Assembly (NCBI RefSeq): GCF_003815775.1 | Contig: NZ_CP033926.1 | Coordinates: 2,232,001-2,296,000 of the forward strand | Direction: 5' to 3' | Origin: Chryseobacterium joostei | GTDB taxonomy: Bacteria; Bacteroidota; Bacteroidia; Flavobacteriales; Weeksellaceae | DNA length: 64,000 bases | Shown: positions 1 through 8,011 of the stretch, in pieces | Layout: each line of letters starts with the position of its first letter | How positions within the stretch are numbered: the stretch's first letter is position 1 | Position numbers and translations under genes: made by a program | The notes under the pieces: generated by a model | Database searches by the model: none | The model's input: only the letters and a program-made list of their open reading frames with translations | Told to the model about the DNA's origin: nothing

Positions 1-2
1 CA

Positions 3-899
3 TCAAAGGTAAAGTTGGAAAATTTAATTATTTGTACAAAGAACTACGCATTTCCTTTAGGAGAAGATTACACAAAATTGAAAAGAACCGACTATCCATT
101 CTTAGAAAGATTTTTGGATGTAACAAAGTCAAATCTTTTCTTTGCTAAAGGGTTAATTTTTGTAGAAGGCATTTCAGAAGAAATTATTATCCCAGCTTTA
201 GCAGATAAGCTTTTTGAATTAAGAGAAATAAGTAATAGCCTTACCTCTTCTTCTGTATCAATAGTACCTATAGGAAACACTGCATTCTTAAGATATTCCA
301 AAATTTTCTTAAGAACAAAATTACCACACATAGATATTCCCATTAGTATAGTAAATGATTTGGATTTGCGACCTGTAGAATATGCGTACAAATACAATAT
401 CACTGAAGATAAACTGCTCGCAAAAAATATTATAACGAAATATAATCCGTCCGATTTTATAATACAAAAGAAATCCACCATAGAATCGCAATCGATCAAA
501 GCATTCATTAGTAATTTCTGGACTTTAGAATATTGTATTGCAATGCACCCGATATTGAGAAGGATTCTTTTTAAGGCAATCGTTCAATGTCTAGAGGAAA
601 TAAGAGCTGATAACTATTCTGGAGAAAATGAAAGTAAAAAAGGAATAAAAGATATTTCTCTGCTTAATTTCGAAAGAAGATGGGATGATTTTATTGCAAA
701 CAAAAGTGATGAGCAGATCGCTTTTGATATTATGTATTATTTTATAATCGATAAAAAAGAAATTTCTAAATCTATGATTGCTATGTATTTCGCACAATTT
801 TTAAAAACTGACGTTATTATCCGTGAAGACATTTTAGTGCGAGATAATCCTATTCAATATTTAGTAGATGCAATAAAATATGCTACAAGGAATGATTAA
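3..899 (+). CDS. gajA: OLD-family ATP-dependent nuclease, C-terminal TOPRIM part (GajA-like), truncated by window edge
   Basis: The reading frame is open to the left edge, so only the C-terminal part is present and the ATPase head is missing. Counting from the TTG at 15, residues 41-62 read LFFAKGLIFVEGISEEIIIP, the first TOPRIM motif with metal-binding Glu51, and NDLDLRP gives the DxD at Asp115 and Asp117. This order is known from class 2 OLD nucleases. The stop overlaps the start of a UvrD-like helicase gene, and that pairing is the hallmark of the Gabija anti-phage system, in which GajA is a nucleotide-regulated DNA endonuclease. The Gabija call rests on domain and neighbour; a lone OLD nuclease beside a helicase is the alternative. 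Confidence 0.78.
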   Translation, partial: SKVKLENLIICTKNYAFPLGEDYTKLKRTDYPFLERFLDVTKSNLFFAKGLIFVEGISEEIIIPALADKLFELREISNSLTSSSVSIVPIGNTAFLRYSKIFLRTKLPHIDIPISIVNDLDLRPVEYAYKYNITEDKLLAKNIITKYNPSDFIIQKKSTIESQSIKAFISNFWTLEYCIAMHPILRRILFKAIVQCLEEIRADNYSGENESKKGIKDISLLNFERRWDDFIANKSDEQIAFDIMYYFIIDKKEISKSMIAMYFAQFLKTDVIIREDILVRDNPIQYLVDAIKYATRND

Positions 900-2883
900 T
901 ATTTCAGACAGTGACATAAAATATGCCGAAAGTATTTTACTCCCGGCGGGGAAAACTTTCGATGTACAGAGAGTTGATTTCATAAAAAATCTTGAAACAT
1001 TAGATTTACTAGCCGTTCCGGGCAGTGGTAAAACAACAGTGCTTTTGGCTAAACTACTAATTTTAGAAACAAAACTACCCTTAGAAAGTAATAGAGGTAT
1101 TTTAATTCTTTCGCATACGAATACTGCAATTGATGAAATAAGAGAGAGAATTGGTAAACATTGTCCTAAATTATTTTCGTATCCAAATTTCATTGGAACA
1201 ATCCAAAGTTTTGTAGATCAATTTTTAGCGATTCCCTACTATCAAATCAAATACAAAAGAAAAATTTTAAGAATTGATAATGAGATTTATAACGAGACCG
1301 TGGAGAGGAATCTAAAATTAAATTTATCAAATTATACTGTACAACAGGGTAAAAATGCTAAATCTTTTCTTCGTGCAAATACTGGATTGCTGTATAAATA
1401 CAGACTACTATTTGATAGTGGTTCATTAAAAATATTAAGTGGCTTAAACAAATCGCCTATTACAATAGCAAAACCAAAAAGGGGAAAGAATCGGCAGGAT
1501 TTTACTCAAGAAGAAAAAAATAAAGTCGCACAGTGGATGATTTCTTTTAAAACAAAGATTCTAGCGCAAGGTATATTACATTTTGATGATGCATATCTAT
1601 TAGCCGAAATATATTTACATAGATATCCTAAAATTAAAAATATAATACAGCATCGCTTTAAATTTGTCTTTATCGATGAAATGCAAGATGTAGATTTACA
1701 TCAATATAATCTTCTTGAAAAAATATTTTATGATTCCGACAACAGTTTGTCAAAGTATCAGAGAATTGGAGACAAAAATCAGGCTATATACACAAATGAA
1801 GTAGCATTGGAAGAAATTTGGTCTCTCAGAAATAATGGTAGAATTAAAAATATTAATGGAAGCCAACGACTTTCTCCTAAAATAGCAGAGCTTGTAAACT
1901 GTTTTGCATTAAGCAGAGAAGGGAATTTTAGTTTAGAAGGACATAATGATTCTTGTAATTTAAAACCACATATTATTATTTTTACGTTAGAAAATATTCA
2001 ACAAGTAATCCCTAAATTTTCTGAACTAATACAAACCTATATAACTTCGGGCGAAATTCTCGTTAATTCAAAAAACAAATATAAAGTTATAGGGTGGACA
2101 AAGGAAAAGCCTACTGAAGGAAATAGGCTGGCTATTAAACATTATTTTGAAAATTTATCGAATGAAAATGCAAAACAAAAGATAGACTACGAAAATTTAG
2201 ATTCTTACTTGGTTTTATTCAATCGCGAAAAGAAAACTTTAGAACCTATCCGGAAAAGCATATTAAATGCCCTTATTAAAATCTTAAGACTAGAAGGGTT
2301 GTATATGTCTAAAAGCGAAATGCTAAGAAATTTAGAAATTTCACATTATAATGAATATATCTCCTTGAAAAGAAATTTATATACATGGAGTATAAATATT
2401 ATAAGAAAAAAAGATGACGAAACCTACATGTCATTAAAAACCTATATACCTACGTTTTTATCCTGTTTTGGAAAATCAATTCAGGCTTCTAACGATTTTA
2501 TTAATAATCAATCTACAATTATTGCTATACAGGATACTGATAATGCTATTGAGCAAATTAGCAACAATAAAATAAATATACACGGATTTGATATAGATAT
2601 TTCTACGATTCATTCTGTGAAAGGTGAAACACATACCGCGACTTTATATCTCGAAACTTTTTATGGAAATGGAAATCATAATTATGAAAGTGAAAGACTT
2701 GCTGATCAATTCAAATTTATTAATTTTGATAAAACACAGAAAAATCACAGACAATCATCTAAAATGGCGTACGTTGGATTTTCTCGACCAACAAATTTAT
2801 TATGCATTGCTGTAAATAAGCAAAGGTTTGAATTACACCTAAGTGATATTGATCAACAAAAATGGAATATTATTGAGTTATAG
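880..2883 (+). CDS. gajB: UvrD/Rep-like superfamily 1 helicase (GajB-like)
   Basis: This 667-residue SF1A helicase shows Walker A AVPGSGKTT (about residues 45-53), motif Ia LSHTNTAIDE, Walker B FIDEMQD (about residue 265), motif III QRIGDKNQAIY, motif V STIHSVKGE and motif VI YVGFSRPTNLL. The ATG at 880 lies inside the upstream OLD nuclease gene, giving a 20-base overlap and likely translational coupling; an ATG at 892 is an alternative start. In Gabija, GajB is thought to sense DNA ends made during phage infection and to cooperate with GajA. It is longer than the roughly 500-residue GajB proteins I know, so extra inserted segments are likely. Confidence 0.78.
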   Translation: MLQGMINISDSDIKYAESILLPAGKTFDVQRVDFIKNLETLDLLAVPGSGKTTVLLAKLLILETKLPLESNRGILILSHTNTAIDEIRERIGKHCPKLFSYPNFIGTIQSFVDQFLAIPYYQIKYKRKILRIDNEIYNETVERNLKLNLSNYTVQQGKNAKSFLRANTGLLYKYRLLFDSGSLKILSGLNKSPITIAKPKRGKNRQDFTQEEKNKVAQWMISFKTKILAQGILHFDDAYLLAEIYLHRYPKIKNIIQHRFKFVFIDEMQDVDLHQYNLLEKIFYDSDNSLSKYQRIGDKNQAIYTNEVALEEIWSLRNNGRIKNINGSQRLSPKIAELVNCFALSREGNFSLEGHNDSCNLKPHIIIFTLENIQQVIPKFSELIQTYITSGEILVNSKNKYKVIGWTKEKPTEGNRLAIKHYFENLSNENAKQKIDYENLDSYLVLFNREKKTLEPIRKSILNALIKILRLEGLYMSKSEMLRNLEISHYNEYISLKRNLYTWSINIIRKKDDETYMSLKTYIPTFLSCFGKSIQASNDFINNQSTIIAIQDTDNAIEQISNNKINIHGFDIDISTIHSVKGETHTATLYLETFYGNGNHNYESERLADQFKFINFDKTQKNHRQSSKMAYVGFSRPTNLLCIAVNKQRFELHLSDIDQQKWNIIEL

Positions 2884-3043
2884 ACTTAAATCATGATGGA
2901 GTATACAAAAGAGAAAAATACATCGCTACTACTTTTCTACCATAATTGATCATCTATAATTTCTAAAGAAAAAAAGAAAAAAAAGAAAGCCAATTCATCA
3001 TCGTTGCAGATTTTAAAAAGCAAGTTTATAAAGAAAAATACGA

Positions 3044-3078
3044 CCTAAAAGGTGGAGATTTTTCTTTATACCTTTAGG
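3044..3078. terminator. Imperfect hairpin between convergent genes
   Basis: CCTAAAAGGT at 3044-3053 pairs with ACCTTTAGG at 3070-3078 with one bulge. It lies between the convergent helicase and relaxase genes, so it may end transcription from either side. It lacks a strong T run. Confidence 0.35.
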
Positions 3079-3146
3079 CTTGAACTTGAGTTTAATAATC
3101 TGAAACTATTCCTTTGTTTTCTTTTTATTATTTTTACAATCACCAA

Positions 3147-4307
3147 CTACAACCTTCGTTGTTTTTTCTTCTGCAATAATGGAATTTGCTCAGAATTATA
3201 GTTGATTTCAGAATTGCCAAAATTTAAGAGAGATAGTATTTGAGAAATACTTTCAGAATCTTTAAAAATTTCTTCAAATGAAGAGAAAGGTATATTGTTA
3301 TCGTTTGAAACTTGCTTACAAACATCATTAATTTTTGCTATTAACATTTCGTTGGAACCAATAAAAAGCTGAGGTAATTTTGTTTTCTCAAACTGCAATG
3401 TTTTGATTAAAGTATCCTTTACAGAGTCTAAATATTTTATTTTTTCACTCGAATAAATATTGCCGTTGGATAGAACGATGGATAATTTATTTTTCAGAAT
3501 CGAAATTTCTTTTTTAAGATCAAAATTTTTGCTTTGAAGTTCTGTTATCAGTTTATTTTTGAATTCTAACTCCTTTTTGTTTTTGCTAAGTTGGATATTA
3601 TACGTTTTAAAAGCTTTTTCATAGTTGCCGAGAGTTAGATCGGTTTTAATCTTCTTAAAACCTAAGAAGTCACTTTCTTTTACAATTAAATCTTCAAACT
3701 TTTTGGAGCTGAGTTCAGATTTGACAACATTTATCTTCTTATCTAGTGCTAAAAGCTCTTCTTCTTTTTTCTGGATCTTAAATTCTATTGCTTCCAATCT
3801 ACCTTTTGAGCCTTCAATGCCTCTCTCCATTCCCAAACATTCCGCTGTGATATCCTGCATTTTTGAATAGTGGAAAGATTGATGCTTTAAAGTTTTTCCT
3901 GTTTGCAAATCTTGCCAATCCGCAACAAGATGAGCGTGATAATTGGGTTTCCATTCTTTTGTTTCTTTGTCATAATGGCCCTCATCTTTATGGATAGCAA
4001 TCTGAAAAATTCTGATTTGTAATTCTTCTTCAAGTTGTTTTGAAAGCTGATGCAAATCCTGCATTGTTGTATCTTCTTTAATCACTACAACCGCTTCACG
4101 AATAGGCATTGCATTCTTTTGTAATTTTCTTCCTGACTTTTCTTTACAATATGATTCAATCTTATGTAGTCTCTCTGAAATTTTTTCTTCTGACCAATAC
4201 TTGTTTTTGGAACTTAAATCCTTTCTAATATAATCGAACGTTTTCTTTCTGAAACTGTGGGCTTCAGAATCGGATTTAGCAGCTTTAAAGTTGATTGAAG
4301 TCTTCAT
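3147..4307 (-). CDS. MobV/Pre-type relaxase (plasmid mobilisation protein)
   Basis: This 386-residue protein has an N-terminal relaxase domain. The histidine cluster His106, His111 and NYHAHLVADW (His124, His126) is the HUH metal-binding motif of MobV/Pre relaxases, followed by HQSFHYSKMQDITAECLGMERG, which is typical of Bacteroidetes MobB-like proteins. Residues 170-290 are Lys/Glu/Leu-rich and should form a coiled coil. Such enzymes nick one strand at oriT and pilot it during conjugative mobilisation. No replication or coupling gene is visible nearby, so this is either an integrated mobilisable element or a remnant. It lies downstream of the retron-HNH operon on the same strand. Confidence 0.8.
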   Translation of the reverse strand: MKTSINFKAAKSDSEAHSFRKKTFDYIRKDLSSKNKYWSEEKISERLHKIESYCKEKSGRKLQKNAMPIREAVVVIKEDTTMQDLHQLSKQLEEELQIRIFQIAIHKDEGHYDKETKEWKPNYHAHLVADWQDLQTGKTLKHQSFHYSKMQDITAECLGMERGIEGSKGRLEAIEFKIQKKEEELLALDKKINVVKSELSSKKFEDLIVKESDFLGFKKIKTDLTLGNYEKAFKTYNIQLSKNKKELEFKNKLITELQSKNFDLKKEISILKNKLSIVLSNGNIYSSEKIKYLDSVKDTLIKTLQFEKTKLPQLFIGSNEMLIAKINDVCKQVSNDNNIPFSSFEEIFKDSESISQILSLLNFGNSEINYNSEQIPLLQKKKQRRL

Positions 4308-4375
4308 CTTGTGAGATGTAATAATCTACAAAATGAATAATTAAAATTTATCAAAAAAAAAGTTTGAACGAAAAG

Positions 4376-4410
4376 AATACTTTGACAGTCAAAGGCATTT
4401 AAAAAGTATT
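4376..4410. repeat. Nested inverted repeats upstream of the relaxase (candidate oriT or terminator)
   Basis: CTTTGACAGTCAAAG (4380-4394) is a perfect palindrome about a single central base. It is nested inside AATACTTT (4376-4383) and AAAGTATT (4403-4410). The position just upstream of a MobV-like gene fits an oriT. It also lies just after the stop of the minus-strand HNH gene, where a terminator would be expected. Confidence 0.4.
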
Positions 4411-4421
4411 ATAGTCATAAA

Positions 4422-5348
4422 TTATTCTACCCTTTCTTTTTTATCGTAATACATAACAATTTCATCTGTAATAGATACTTTAGCTGTTTCAGCTAAGTTC
4501 ATTTGGAATATTTCAATATTTGTGATTTGATTAATATCGTCATACAAGAAAGATGGAAATAATTCTAGTACTAATCCATTTTCTTTGTTATGAGTATCAT
4601 CATTATTTTTGCTTATAGGAAGAAACAGCTGAATTACTATGTTAGCAAATTGAATAACAAGAGTATATTCTGGAATCTCATTTTTAGCTATTAGAACATT
4701 TTTAGCTCGATATAAAAATGCTTTTGGCTGTTTGAAATAGATAGTTTTTAACATATACCTGTATACTGTAAAAAACTGAATCCCATTTAAAATTGGATTC
4801 TCCGAATTAATGAGTTCTAGGTAATGTTTGTTTTCTAAAATATCATTCTCCTTTAAAAGTGATATTCCTACTTTGAATAAAACCTTATAAACAGAATATG
4901 GTGAAAATTTTCTTGTTCGAAACCTAACTGTCAACTTATTTTGTTCTCCATGATACTCAAAGTCATTTAAGTTAGTACTAAAGTTAAAATATCTTTGATT
5001 TCCCTCAGCCTTTAATTTTGTTGATGATTCATCTTTTTTCTTACTAGATTGAAAAGTTGGAATACCTTTTTTGGTTTTTAACCCTAGTAAACTTAAATAA
5101 TGCTGTATCATTGTTGCAGCATCATTTTCATATTTTTGAAACTTCTTATTACAATCATCACATTCAAAATTTGAGGTAACCTTGTTTTTTCCAAAAAGTT
5201 CGGGAATGATATGAGGAATAGAATTAAATTTTGATTGATCTGTTTGATTACAAAATCTACATATTTTATTTTGTAAATTTTTATCGAATTTTTCTACAGC
5301 ATTTTCTGTAGAGCTATATAATTCATAATAATCTAAAAAATTTTTCAC
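4422..5348 (-). CDS. HNH-like zinc-binding protein, second of a pair downstream of a retron-type RT
   Basis: This 308-residue protein has a treble-clef HNH-like N-terminus: Cys30 and Cys33 (CRFC), IPHIIPE with His46 and Glu50, then Cys63 and Cys66 (CDDCNKKF). This spacing is known from HNH_5-like endonucleases. The remaining 230 residues are of unknown fold and show no membrane segment. The gene starts 17 bases after the preceding HNH-like gene, so the two are probably co-transcribed with the reverse transcriptase. I infer a DNA-cutting effector role; a metal-binding regulator is possible because the active-site Asn is not certain. Confidence 0.6.
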   Translation of the reverse strand: MKNFLDYYELYSSTENAVEKFDKNLQNKICRFCNQTDQSKFNSIPHIIPELFGKNKVTSNFECDDCNKKFQKYENDAATMIQHYLSLLGLKTKKGIPTFQSSKKKDESSTKLKAEGNQRYFNFSTNLNDFEYHGEQNKLTVRFRTRKFSPYSVYKVLFKVGISLLKENDILENKHYLELINSENPILNGIQFFTVYRYMLKTIYFKQPKAFLYRAKNVLIAKNEIPEYTLVIQFANIVIQLFLPISKNNDDTHNKENGLVLELFPSFLYDDINQITNIEIFQMNLAETAKVSITDEIVMYYDKKERVE

Positions 5349-5365
5349 AATAAATATTTTAGATG

Positions 5366-6127
5366 TTAAGATTCATATATGCCATTTTCAAAATCTTCCT
5401 TACTACGAAAGTCTAAAGGAAACGGGCTGTAAGTTGGATATTTATTTAATGTTATATTAAATTCATCTAAAAAAATATCATCGTAATTTTTAAAAGTTGT
5501 GATTTCACTTGCTTCATAAATTCTTTCAGAATTATTAATACTTAAAATAATTCCAAAAGGCGGAAATGTAAATTCACATATTTCCCCATGAATATTTGTC
5601 ATACTCCAGTTTCCATTTTTAAGTTGTCCTTCTTCATTCAAATATAAATAAAAACGATACTTTTCTGGAAGGTGTGAAGAATTCTTATCCTTTACAAAAT
5701 TTAATAATTCAGGATAAGATTGTGCAAACCATGCTTCATTATTACAAATAAAAATAGAAACAACCTGCTTTAAAAAATATTTTAAATTAACCTCTTCTTT
5801 TTTAAATTTAAAGCTAATTGATTTAAACTCTCCGCTATTTTTAATGATAGAGAAACAAATTTTTGCAAAATTGACATAATCGTTAACATAACTAAACCCG
5901 AGATAATTATTACATTCTTCACACAAACAATAATCACCTAATCCTCCTTGATTTATTTTAGCTTTAATTTTTCTTGATTTATTATATTTTTGAAAATTTT
6001 CATAATAATCAGAACTGTTAATCCTATAAAATCTAGTATTTCTATTAAAAGCTGAGCGTGGAGGAAAATGTTCGTATGTCAATTCCTTTTCGTTCAAGCA
6101 TAATTTACAAATTCCCTTTACTGCCAT
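5366..6127 (-). CDS. HNH-like zinc-binding protein, first of a pair downstream of a retron-type RT
   Basis: This 253-residue protein starts with CKLC (Cys7, Cys10), then YEHFPPRSAFN with His20, and a second pair CEECNNYLG (Cys69, Cys72). That is the layout of an HNH nuclease zinc module with a long insertion between the halves. The C-terminal two thirds match nothing I recognise. It begins 39 bases after the reverse transcriptase stop, and its N-terminal layout resembles that of the next gene while the rest differs, so the two may act as a heteromeric pair. Nuclease activity is inferred from the motif only. Confidence 0.6.
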   Translation of the reverse strand: MAVKGICKLCLNEKELTYEHFPPRSAFNRNTRFYRINSSDYYENFQKYNKSRKIKAKINQGGLGDYCLCEECNNYLGFSYVNDYVNFAKICFSIIKNSGEFKSISFKFKKEEVNLKYFLKQVVSIFICNNEAWFAQSYPELLNFVKDKNSSHLPEKYRFYLYLNEEGQLKNGNWSMTNIHGEICEFTFPPFGIILSINNSERIYEASEITTFKNYDDIFLDEFNITLNKYPTYSPFPLDFRSKEDFENGIYES

Positions 6128-6166
6128 AATAAATTTTCAAATTAAAAAAGTTTAACAATTTATATT

Positions 6167-6985
6167 TTAACTCTTTCCATAAGTAATAACCCTTTGATAA
6201 TATCTTTCTAATCCTTGTTTTTGTAAGTCAGATAACCCTTCAAGATTATTTAATTTTTCTCGAAAGTCGTCTTTAACGTTTAGCGTATTCTGTCCTACTT
6301 TTACTCCTGTAATATCAGCTTTTCCTTTCGTAAAAAAAGTTTTACTGTGATTTACAAAAAAACCATTTTTAATAATAATATCTCTTAGTTCAATTGACAA
6401 CTCTTTAAAATCAGTTGATGATGAGAATGTCATATCATCTACATAAACAGTGAAAGTTATTTCTTTTTTATCACAAATAGGCATAATTTCTTTTACGGTA
6501 TTCCATAATGCTAAATAAGCAATATGGGTACTGTTAGCTCCGCCTTGTATCAGTCCTCCCTTATAAGTTGTTAGTTTTGTTAATACACTAGCAACATCAG
6601 CTGAAAATCCATAATTTACAAATGCATTGTAAACCATTTTATTATTAATATGAGGATAAAAATTTTTTAAATCTGTACAAAACTTGTATGGTTTGCCTTT
6701 ATGAAAATAAGCATTCAAGATATTGTCTTTACTTTTCAGCCCACCAATAAAAGGAGGAGAAGGAAATTCAATTTTTGTCAAAATATTTTTCAAAATAAGT
6801 TTGTGAACTTTTTTGAGCAACCCAACAGCTTCTGTAATTTCTCTCCGTTTAATCCTTCCATCAGGCTTCTTTTGTTTTTTGATAAAAACGTTATAGTATT
6901 GTTGTGGATTTTGAGCTAAAGCCTTCAAATCCTTTTCTGACATTTTTAAATAATATTCTGATAATTGTTTAAGACTTTGGATCAT
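6167..6985 (-). CDS. Retron-type reverse transcriptase
   Basis: This 272-residue enzyme has the reverse transcriptase core: TDLKNFYPHI (first catalytic Asp, 105), GGLIQGGANST in place of the usual LPQGAPTS, and YVDDMTFSS (Asp183, Asp184). Two features point to retrons rather than group II introns or DGRs: NAYFH at 91-95 fits the region X motif NAxxH, and ADITGVKV at 223-230 fits the VTG motif of region Y. No maturase or endonuclease domain is attached. Its start overlaps the end of the XRE gene by 17 bases. Retron RTs copy part of a partner RNA into branched msDNA, which restrains a toxic effector until phage infection. Confidence 0.85.
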   Translation of the reverse strand: MIQSLKQLSEYYLKMSEKDLKALAQNPQQYYNVFIKKQKKPDGRIKRREITEAVGLLKKVHKLILKNILTKIEFPSPPFIGGLKSKDNILNAYFHKGKPYKFCTDLKNFYPHINNKMVYNAFVNYGFSADVASVLTKLTTYKGGLIQGGANSTHIAYLALWNTVKEIMPICDKKEITFTVYVDDMTFSSSTDFKELSIELRDIIIKNGFFVNHSKTFFTKGKADITGVKVGQNTLNVKDDFREKLNNLEGLSDLQKQGLERYYQRVITYGKS

Positions 6986-7271
6986 CTATATATATTTGTG
7001 CTATAAGACCTTTTAATGAGGGCTCTAATATTTTAAATATATCTTTCTTTTGTTCTGGAACATCATTTTCATCCAAACTTAAAAAAAACAATATTGGCAA
7101 AGGAATTTCCAATTGCTCAGCAATTGTTTTAAGCAAGGATAAATTAGGTTCTTTCTGATTATTTTCGATAAGAGAAAGATATGTTTGTGAGACTTTGCAT
7201 AATTCTGCAAATTCTCCTTGTTTTATACCTTTCTGTTTTCGGAAATCTTTTATTACTTGACCTATATTCAT
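6969..7271 (-). CDS. XRE-family helix-turn-helix regulator of the retron operon
   Basis: This 100-residue protein has an XRE/Cro DNA-binding domain over residues 5-60: IGQVIKDFRKQKGIKQGEFA, then SQTYLSLIENNQKEPNLSLL with the usual recognition helix. The remaining 40 residues are short and helical. It overlaps the reverse transcriptase start by 17 bases, so the two are likely translated together. It could repress the operon, act as antitoxin-like partner, or form part of the msDNA complex; HTH accessory proteins are known in some retron types. Confidence 0.75.
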   Translation of the reverse strand: MNIGQVIKDFRKQKGIKQGEFAELCKVSQTYLSLIENNQKEPNLSLLKTIAEQLEIPLPILFFLSLDENDVPEQKKDIFKILEPSLKGLIAQIYIDDPKS

Positions 7272-7307
7272 AAGTATAATTTGAAAATTAAGATAGAGAT
7301 GTTGGAT

Positions 7308-7544
7308 TTAGAATAAATTTTCAATACCACATAAATGGAGCACATCAATTATTACTCTAATTATTGCTATTGAATCGTTTTTGTCAATTATGGTTTTATC
7401 AAGTTTCCTTAATTCTACCAGATTTTCTTCGATTAAACGAATATCATCATCCATGAGCAATTCACGGTTCTTTTCAAGAACTGTTTCAAGACTATTGATA
7501 ACAGCTTCTACACGAGTTGTACGACTGAAAAATGTTTTTTTCAT
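7308..7544 (-). CDS. Small helical protein at the head of the retron operon
   Basis: I do not recognise this 78-residue protein. It starts MKKTFFSRTTRVEAVINSL, is rich in Leu, Glu, Ile and Asp, and should be almost entirely helical. It has no signal peptide or membrane segment. It lies 36 bases upstream of the XRE gene on the same strand and downstream of the putative retron RNA, so it may be an accessory protein of the system. Confidence 0.5.
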   Translation of the reverse strand: MKKTFFSRTTRVEAVINSLETVLEKNRELLMDDDIRLIEENLVELRKLDKTIIDKNDSIAIIRVIIDVLHLCGIENLF

Positions 7545-7614
7545 AACTTATTTTTTTTATTGTTATTAAAATTTTAATGCAATGCTTAGCTTTACATCGC
7601 CTGCTTCAATCAAT

Positions 7615-8011
7615 GTATATTAGCAAATGCATACTCGTAAGTTGCTGTCATCTCTATCAGATTCCTGCTTCCATAAATAAAAATTAATTTAAAATAAACT
7701 CATCTAAAAATTAAAATGGAAAGCATGTAAAAACATCTATTGTTAATCTCCTAATACTTCTATTGTAAAATTTGAAATTCCAAAATACCAATCATAAATT
7801 GATCTATTGATTCCTAATTACTTAAAAGAATTGCTAATTGGAAAAAGTAATCATCCATTGAAATTGTCATTGGAAAAAACTTAAATGTTGCATGTAAGTC
7901 CCAGAGGGTTGTCTCTCAGGGAGTAATGTTGCATGAACAATATGTGTCGCTTAAAAATACCTTTCGGCTGTGAAACTTAATTCACTTCAATTCATACATT
8001 TGCTAATATAC
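7615..8011 (-). ncRNA. Candidate retron msr-msd RNA bounded by a 15-bp inverted repeat
   Basis: GTATATTAGCAAATG at 7615-7629 is an exact inverted copy of CATTTGCTAATATAC at 7997-8011. Read on the minus strand, the RNA would begin with GTATATTAGC. TTAGC is the context of the branching G in known retrons, and paired ends a1/a2 are a defining retron feature. Just inside are short hairpins, as in msr: GTGAATTAAGTTTCAC, AGCCGAAAGGT with a GNRA loop, and one around 7899-7922 flanked by two copies of CATGCAACATT. The RT operon is downstream on the same strand. Against this, the region is longer than usual, pairing runs through the TTAGC, and I cannot see a long msd stem. Confidence 0.5.

Noticed and set aside
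92-508. Opposite-strand frames such as 92-508 and 861-1193
   Set aside because: They are antisense to genes with clear protein motifs and have no motif of their own.
6167-6985. RT as a group II intron or DGR enzyme
   Set aside because: No maturase or endonuclease domain, no template/variable repeat pair nearby, and the NAxxH and ITG motifs favour retrons.
7615-8011. The 15-bp inverted repeat as terminal repeats of a small transposon (MITE)
   Set aside because: No target-site duplication flanks the arms, and a promoter plus internal hairpins lie in the orientation of the RT operon. A repeat search over the genome would settle it.
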